From contig NZ_CP053590.1 of the NCBI RefSeq assembly GCF_013365535.1, forward strand, positions 4,020,501 to 4,084,500: a stretch of 64,000 bases of DNA. The letters are read 5' to 3'. This stretch comes from Aquimarina sp. TRL1. Lineage in GTDB: Bacteria; Bacteroidota; Bacteroidia; Flavobacteriales; Flavobacteriaceae. Of the stretch, positions 60,153 to 64,000 are shown one piece after another; positions within the stretch are counted from its first letter, which is position 1; the number at the start of each line of letters is the position of its first letter. The position numbers and the translations under genes are program-made. Below the pieces are notes generated by a model. That model did not search any database, was not told the origin of the DNA, and saw nothing but the letters and a program-made list of their open reading frames with translations.

Positions 60153-60910
60153 TCATTCCAGGCTTTGAGGTTACTGATGGGTATTCCAAAACCTAAAATT
60201 TTATGTGTTGATGAAAAGTAAGCACCACTATCTGTATATGTCCAGTTTTCCCAGGTAGCTTCAATTCCTCCAATAGGTAGTATGGATGCCCACATTATAA
60301 AACTAGTCGGGAGGTATGCATCATTATATTTCCATAGATAAGAGTCTCCTGGGGTTAATCCCCCGGCAGTATAAGTAACAAGGAGTCCTTTGCTACCATT
60401 TTCTAAAGAAACTACTTTTCTGGTTGTGCCTTCATCAAATAATTTATGGGGAGCAACAATCCAAAAAGAGTCATTATAGAAATATGTTAATGCTTTTTGT
60501 AAGATTTCTTCTTTTATAAGTGAGGTGAAGGGAATGTTATTTTCAAAAACAGTACTTTTTTTCAGATTATTAAGATGTAGATTAACTTCATAGTCACCCC
60601 ATCTTACATCTACAATATTCATTTTTTTGTTCCATAAATAATGGTGCTTGTTTAAGAAAGTCCATTGTATGTAATCTGTATTTAAGTACGCTGTATGATG
60701 TACAGCATCTTGTATTTTTATGGCAATAGTATCTGCTTCATTACCAGGAGTCCCTTCTGGGATTTTTTTATGCAAAGAAACATAAATAATACCAGCAGTT
60801 GCTAACAAAAGAACAAAAAGACTTCCTAAAAAATATGCGACAAGTTTGATAAGTCTTTTTTTCAATTGAGTATGGTTTAAGAGTTTATAGTTGCTCTTAA
60901 AATTATTCAA
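60149..60910 (-). CDS. hypothetical membrane-anchored protein
   Basis: This 253-residue protein has a short basic N-terminus (NNFKSNYKLLNHTQLKKRLI), one membrane segment at about 23-45 (LVAYFLGSLFVLLLATAGII) and a beta-rich exterior domain. Many Trp residues (WTFLNKHHYLWNKK, VDVRWGDYEVNLHLNN, DSFWIVAPHKLF) and a SYLWKYNDAYLPTSFIMWAS block are notable. I recognise no named family, though similar proteins are common in Flavobacteriaceae. It lies 33 bp downstream of aroB on the same strand, so it is probably co-transcribed with it. Confidence 0.65.
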   Translation of the reverse strand: MNNFKSNYKLLNHTQLKKRLIKLVAYFLGSLFVLLLATAGIIYVSLHKKIPEGTPGNEADTIAIKIQDAVHHTAYLNTDYIQWTFLNKHHYLWNKKMNIVDVRWGDYEVNLHLNNLKKSTVFENNIPFTSLIKEEILQKALTYFYNDSFWIVAPHKLFDEGTTRKVVSLENGSKGLLVTYTAGGLTPGDSYLWKYNDAYLPTSFIMWASILPIGGIEATWENWTYTDSGAYFSSTHKILGFGIPISNLKAWND

Positions 60911-60943
60911 AATTGATTAAATAACCAATGTCACCAATGATAA

Positions 60944-62020
60944 TTATGTTGTTATATTACCGTAGTATTCGAATGATTTTTGTATTAAATCATTGGGAAC
61001 ATTACAGTTATAAGTGGCTTCTCCGATTTTGTTTAGCAATACAAAATAAATAGTGCCGTTTTCATTTTTCTTATCGTGAATTAATAAATTGATGATTTCT
61101 TGCTCATATTGCTTAGGGATTGATACTTTGGGAAAAGTTTGCAAGATAATTTCCGTGATTTCAGACAGTGCTTCCTTGGAGAGGTCTAACAGATGATGAG
61201 ATAAAAAACCTTCCATGATCATACCTATAGCAATAGCCTCTCCATGCAATAATGTAGGAAGATCAGGGTGAGTTAAGTAAAAAGATTCTATCGCATGCCC
61301 TATTGTATGACCGTAGTTAAGGAATTTCCTTATATTTTGTTCTGTAGGATCTATGGTTACAATCTCATTTTTGATGATAACAGAATCGTAGATAAGGAGA
61401 TCGAGATCTTCAGTAGTAAGTTTCGAGAGATCACTCATTTTTTTCCAATATGTTTGATCTTTGATCAGACCGTGTTTTAACATTTCGGCCAGACCACTTC
61501 TCATTTGTTCTGCGGGCAATGTTCCTAGATAGTTCGTGTCTACAAGTACCATTTCAGATTCACTGATGACCCCCACCATATTTTTAAGGTTCCCTAGGTC
61601 AACTCCTGTTTTTCCTCCTACAGAAGCATCTACCATAGATAATAGTGTAGTGGGGATATTGATGTAATTAATTCCTCTTTTGAAAGTACAGGCTACAAAA
61701 CCACCTAGATCTGTAACAACACCTCCTCCAAGATTGATCAACAGACTTTTTCTATCAGCTCCAAGCTCAGAAAGTACATTCCATACCCCGCTACAGGTTT
61801 CAATCGTTTTATGGATTTCCCCTGCCTCAATTTCAATTACTTCAATGGAGTAGCTTTTTTCTATTTTACTCATAAAGGTAGGTAAGCAGTACTCATGGGT
61901 ATTGCTGTCTACTAAAATAAAAATAGTAGAATGATTTGCTTTTTCCAGGTAGGAATTTAAGGCAGTATAACAGTCTTCATTAAAGTAGACAATAGAGTCT
62001 TTAGAAACTATAGGTTTCAT
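60944..62020 (-). CDS. aroB: 3-dehydroquinate synthase
   Basis: This 358-residue enzyme converts DAHP to 3-dehydroquinate, the second step of the shikimate pathway, using NAD and a divalent metal. Visible motifs are EAGEIHKTIETC, LLINLGGGVVTDLGGFVAC (NAD-binding), NIPTTLLSMVDASVGGKTGV, the metal ligands in FLNYGHTIGHAIE and HGEAIAIGM, and RSGLAEMLKHGLI. The chorismate it leads to also feeds MenF in this window. It is divergent from proline dehydrogenase. Confidence 0.95.
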   Translation of the reverse strand: MKPIVSKDSIVYFNEDCYTALNSYLEKANHSTIFILVDSNTHEYCLPTFMSKIEKSYSIEVIEIEAGEIHKTIETCSGVWNVLSELGADRKSLLINLGGGVVTDLGGFVACTFKRGINYINIPTTLLSMVDASVGGKTGVDLGNLKNMVGVISESEMVLVDTNYLGTLPAEQMRSGLAEMLKHGLIKDQTYWKKMSDLSKLTTEDLDLLIYDSVIIKNEIVTIDPTEQNIRKFLNYGHTIGHAIESFYLTHPDLPTLLHGEAIAIGMIMEGFLSHHLLDLSKEALSEITEIILQTFPKVSIPKQYEQEIINLLIHDKKNENGTIYFVLLNKIGEATYNCNVPNDLIQKSFEYYGNITT

Positions 62021-62088
62021 AGATTGATATTAATTTTAAGAAGGTGTGAAAATAAATAGAATTTATAATAAAATAAACTTTCAAGTTC

Positions 62089-62096
62089 TATATTTG
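62089..62096 (+). promoter_or_regulatory. candidate -7 element of the proline dehydrogenase gene
   Basis: TATATTTG matches TAnnTTTG exactly. Transcription would start near 62103, immediately before the hairpin at 62108-62146. Confidence 0.55.
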
Positions 62097-62107
62097 CAGA
62101 TAATAAT

Positions 62108-62146
62108 CCAAACATATGAAATTGTCATTTGTTTGGGTGTTTTTTT
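62108..62146 (+). terminator. terminator-like hairpin in the proline dehydrogenase leader
   Basis: CCAAACA (62108-62114) pairs with TGTTTGG (62130-62136), with a further ATGA/TCAT inner stem after one T-T mismatch. A run of seven T follows (62140-62146). It lies between the -7 element and the ATG at 62196, so it could stop transcription early. Confidence 0.6.
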
Positions 62147-62195
62147 GATAAACACATAAAATTTTTAACCCTAGGAAGACAAAATTGTTATTTTG

Positions 62196-63368
62196 ATGAA
62201 ACAAGTAAAGATTTTTGATAATACGGAAACAGCTTTTGCATTAAAAAGCGATTCAGAATTAGAGAGAGCTTATTTTCTTTTTAAAATGATTTCTAATGAA
62301 CCATTGGTACGCATAGGAACGGCGGTAACAAATTTTGCGTTAAAAGCACATTTACCTGTTCAAGGGTTAATCAGAGCGACCGTTTTTGATCACTTTTGTG
62401 GAGGTGTTAATGAATCAGATTGTATTCCCGTGGTGGATAAAATGTATGGAAAAGGAGTTAGTTCGGTATTGGATTATTCAGTAGAAGGAAAAGAAGAAGA
62501 AGCACAATTCGATAGCGCGTTGGAGAAAATTCTGGAAATTGTAGATTTTGCAGCTGATAAAAAAGCAATTCCTTTTGGAGTATTTAAACCGACTGGTTTT
62601 GGAAGATTCTTGGTTTGGCAGAAAATAACCGAAGGAGAAAAATTAACAGAAGAAGAACAACAGGAGTGGGAGCGTATTGAAGCGCGTTTTGATGCTGTTT
62701 GTAAAAGAGCATATGATGCAGATTTGCCATTGCTTATTGACGCAGAAGAAAGTTGGATGCAGGATGCGGCAGATGATTTGGTCGCTAAAATGATGAAAAA
62801 ATACAATAAGGAAAAAGCAATTGTTTATAATACCTTGCAGTTATATCGTCATGATAGATTAGAGTACCTAAAACGATTGCATGAAGAAGCACGTGTATAC
62901 GGATTCAAGATAGGGATGAAGATAGTTCGCGGCGCTTATATGGAAAAAGAAAATGAGCGAGCAAAAGAAAAAGGATATACTTCGCCAATCTGTGTAAATA
63001 AAGAAGCGACAGATGTTAACTTTGATACGACATTGCGTTATATTTTAGATAATATTGAAGATATCTCTGTGTTTATAGGGACTCATAATGAGCATAGCAC
63101 GGTGTTGGCAATGAATATTATGGATGAAAAGGGAATTACTAAAAATGACCCTAATGTTTGGTTTGGTCAGTTGTATGGAATGAGTGATCATATCAGTTTT
63201 AATGTCGCGGCAGAAGGGTATAACATTGCTAAGTATTTGCCATTTGGTCCGGTAAGAGATGTAATGCCGTATTTGATAAGAAGGGCAGAAGAAAATACCT
63301 CTGTAGCTGGACAAACAAGTAGAGAGCTTGATCTTCTTTCCAGAGAAAAGAAAAGAAGAAAATTATAA
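62196..63368 (+). CDS. proline dehydrogenase
   Basis: This 390-residue FAD enzyme oxidises proline to pyrroline-5-carboxylate, feeding electrons to the respiratory chain. Motifs of the catalytic barrel are KAIVYNTLQLYRHDRLEYLK, GFKIGMKIVRGAYMEKENER, VFIGTHNEHSTVLAMNIM, WFGQLYGMSDHISFNV and the C-terminal YLIRRAEENTSVAGQ, which includes the RR.EEN.S substrate motif. It is a single-domain enzyme (PutA-type domain only). The start is ATG 62196; the frame also allows a TTG one codon earlier. The VOC gene follows after 5 bp. Confidence 0.92.
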   Translation: MKQVKIFDNTETAFALKSDSELERAYFLFKMISNEPLVRIGTAVTNFALKAHLPVQGLIRATVFDHFCGGVNESDCIPVVDKMYGKGVSSVLDYSVEGKEEEAQFDSALEKILEIVDFAADKKAIPFGVFKPTGFGRFLVWQKITEGEKLTEEEQQEWERIEARFDAVCKRAYDADLPLLIDAEESWMQDAADDLVAKMMKKYNKEKAIVYNTLQLYRHDRLEYLKRLHEEARVYGFKIGMKIVRGAYMEKENERAKEKGYTSPICVNKEATDVNFDTTLRYILDNIEDISVFIGTHNEHSTVLAMNIMDEKGITKNDPNVWFGQLYGMSDHISFNVAAEGYNIAKYLPFGPVRDVMPYLIRRAEENTSVAGQTSRELDLLSREKKRRKL

Positions 63369-63373
63369 GTTAT

Positions 63374-63751
63374 ATGAACCTGAATCAGGTAACAGTTCCA
63401 TCTTTAAATGTAGAGCAATCAGTATCATTTTATAAAAAGTTGGGGCTAAAACTAATAGTAGAAGCATTGCCTAGATATGCTCGTTTTGAGTGTCTCGAAG
63501 GCGATGCTACTTTTTCCGTTCATTTGGTAGACTCTTTATTATCAGGAGAAGGAGTAATTGTTTATTTTGAAACAGAAAGACTGGATGAGGAGGTGAAAAG
63601 ACTTATTGAAGCAGGGATATCCTTTGATGAGTTGCCAACAGATCAGTCTTATTTGTGGCGCGAAGCAAGACTCCGGGATCCGGATGGGAATCGGATTATT
63701 CTGTTTTACGGAGGCGTCAATAGAAAAAATCCTCCCTGGAGAATTAATTAA
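63374..63751 (+). CDS. VOC-family (glyoxalase-fold) protein
   Basis: This 125-residue protein has the paired beta-alpha-beta-beta-beta units of the VOC superfamily: TVPSLNVEQSVSFYKKLGLK at the front, RYARFECLEGDATFSVHLVD, IVYFETERLDEEVKRLIEAG in the middle and LRDPDGNRIILFYGG at the end. The superfamily includes glyoxalases, extradiol dioxygenases and antibiotic-binding proteins, so the reaction cannot be named. It lies 5 bp after proline dehydrogenase and 5 bp before a pentapeptide-repeat gene, so the three form an operon. Confidence 0.82.
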   Translation: MNLNQVTVPSLNVEQSVSFYKKLGLKLIVEALPRYARFECLEGDATFSVHLVDSLLSGEGVIVYFETERLDEEVKRLIEAGISFDELPTDQSYLWREARLRDPDGNRIILFYGGVNRKNPPWRIN

Positions 63752-63756
63752 GAGGC

Positions 63757-64000
63757 ATGTGTATAGATGAAACTTATAAAGGTGTTGATTTTTCTGTTCA
63801 GAAAATGAAGGGGACAGAATATGATGGATGTGTGTTTGATACCTGTATTTTTTCGTCACATAATTTTTCGAATATTTCATTTTTAGACTGCACCTTTGAG
63901 AATTGCAATTTTACACAAGTGGTGATGAAAAAGATAGCACTTAAGGAGGTAATTTTTCAGAATTGCAAGTTAGTAGGAGTTGATTTCTCTGAGGTAGATG
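63757..64000 (+). CDS. pentapeptide-repeat protein (partial)
   Basis: The frame starts at ATG 63757 and runs off the end of the window after 81 codons. It shows repeated A/C-x-F-x-x units: YDGCVFDTCIFSSHNFSNIS, FLDCTFENCNFTQ, IFQNCKLVGVDFSEVD. These five-residue repeats form a right-handed quadrilateral beta helix, as in Qnr and MfpA proteins that mimic DNA and protect gyrase or topoisomerase IV; many other members have unknown roles. It starts 5 bp after the VOC gene. Confidence 0.85.
   Translation, partial: MCIDETYKGVDFSVQKMKGTEYDGCVFDTCIFSSHNFSNISFLDCTFENCNFTQVVMKKIALKEVIFQNCKLVGVDFSEVD

Noticed and set aside
1..64000. CRISPR arrays, tRNA and rRNA genes
   Set aside because: No regularly spaced direct repeats, no cloverleaf-type tRNA sequence and no rRNA-like segment were found by reading.

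Overview
The window is AT-rich chromosomal DNA from a member of the Bacteroidota, most likely a marine Flavobacteriaceae of the Aquimarina/Tenacibaculum type; the genus is inference. The evidence is a TonB-dependent receptor with a carboxypeptidase-regulatory-like N-terminus, secreted proteases with type IX secretion C-terminal domains, a Bacteroidota-type TssD (Hcp) protein, menaquinone biosynthesis genes, a fused alpha/beta 2-oxoacid dehydrogenase E1, and promoters matching the Bacteroidota pattern TTG-N17-23-TAnnTTTG. No tRNA, rRNA, CRISPR array or complete insertion sequence was recognised.

Layout. Positions 1-9.5 kb hold the end of parE, parC, a small mechanosensitive channel, an outer-membrane receptor, a PAS/LuxR regulator, a MESH1-like HD hydrolase, a TerC membrane protein, a lipoprotein and an XRE regulator. 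The XRE gene diverges from an M14 carboxypeptidase gene across a 362-bp spacer with eight copies of a GTTTAC-N4-GTAAAC palindrome, one lying over the regulator's start codon. Positions 11-17.2 kb hold an Lrp-type regulator, PEP carboxylase, a DinB-fold protein, an NTF2-like protein and two overlapping alpha/beta hydrolases.

Positions 17.3-26 kb are an accessory island, all on the minus strand. At its head is a type VI secretion tube protein (TssD/Hcp) fused to a long C-terminal extension, a likely 'evolved Hcp' effector. It is followed 3 bp later by a lipoprotein gene and then by about ten small genes for lipoproteins, a periplasmic protein and small cytosolic proteins. Several are paralogues of one another. 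A 519-bp segment is duplicated almost perfectly, and an orphan reading-frame fragment carries a 38-bp piece identical to the tssD gene. I read this as an effector with its immunity gene followed by an array of orphan immunity genes. A structured, less AT-rich non-coding block lies upstream of tssD.

Positions 26.5-31.7 kb hold a SET-domain protein, a decayed reading frame, a single-HKD phospholipase-D-like membrane protein, a cysteine-synthase homologue and a LysR regulator divergent from a haloalkane dehalogenase with a complete catalytic set. Positions 32-39.7 kb hold the menaquinone genes: a hotdog thioesterase, menF and menD in one operon and menB 3.5 kb further on, with a DUF2853 protein, an S1/CvfB-like RNA-binding protein and two exported proteins between them. 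Positions 39.9-50.6 kb hold two coiled-coil membrane proteins, the fused E1 dehydrogenase, an M1-aminopeptidase-like protein without its zinc motif, a LOG-family protein and uvrA.

Positions 51-58 kb carry three tandem paralogous secreted zinc metalloproteases (HExxHxxGxxH), each ended by its own terminator. They differ in accessory modules: paired chitin-binding-like modules in two, a duplicated VHL-beta-like module in the third. The rest is housekeeping: a Tudor-like protein, an SLC13 transporter, a membrane protein, aroB, proline dehydrogenase (with a terminator-like hairpin in its leader), a VOC protein and the start of a pentapeptide-repeat protein cut by the window edge.
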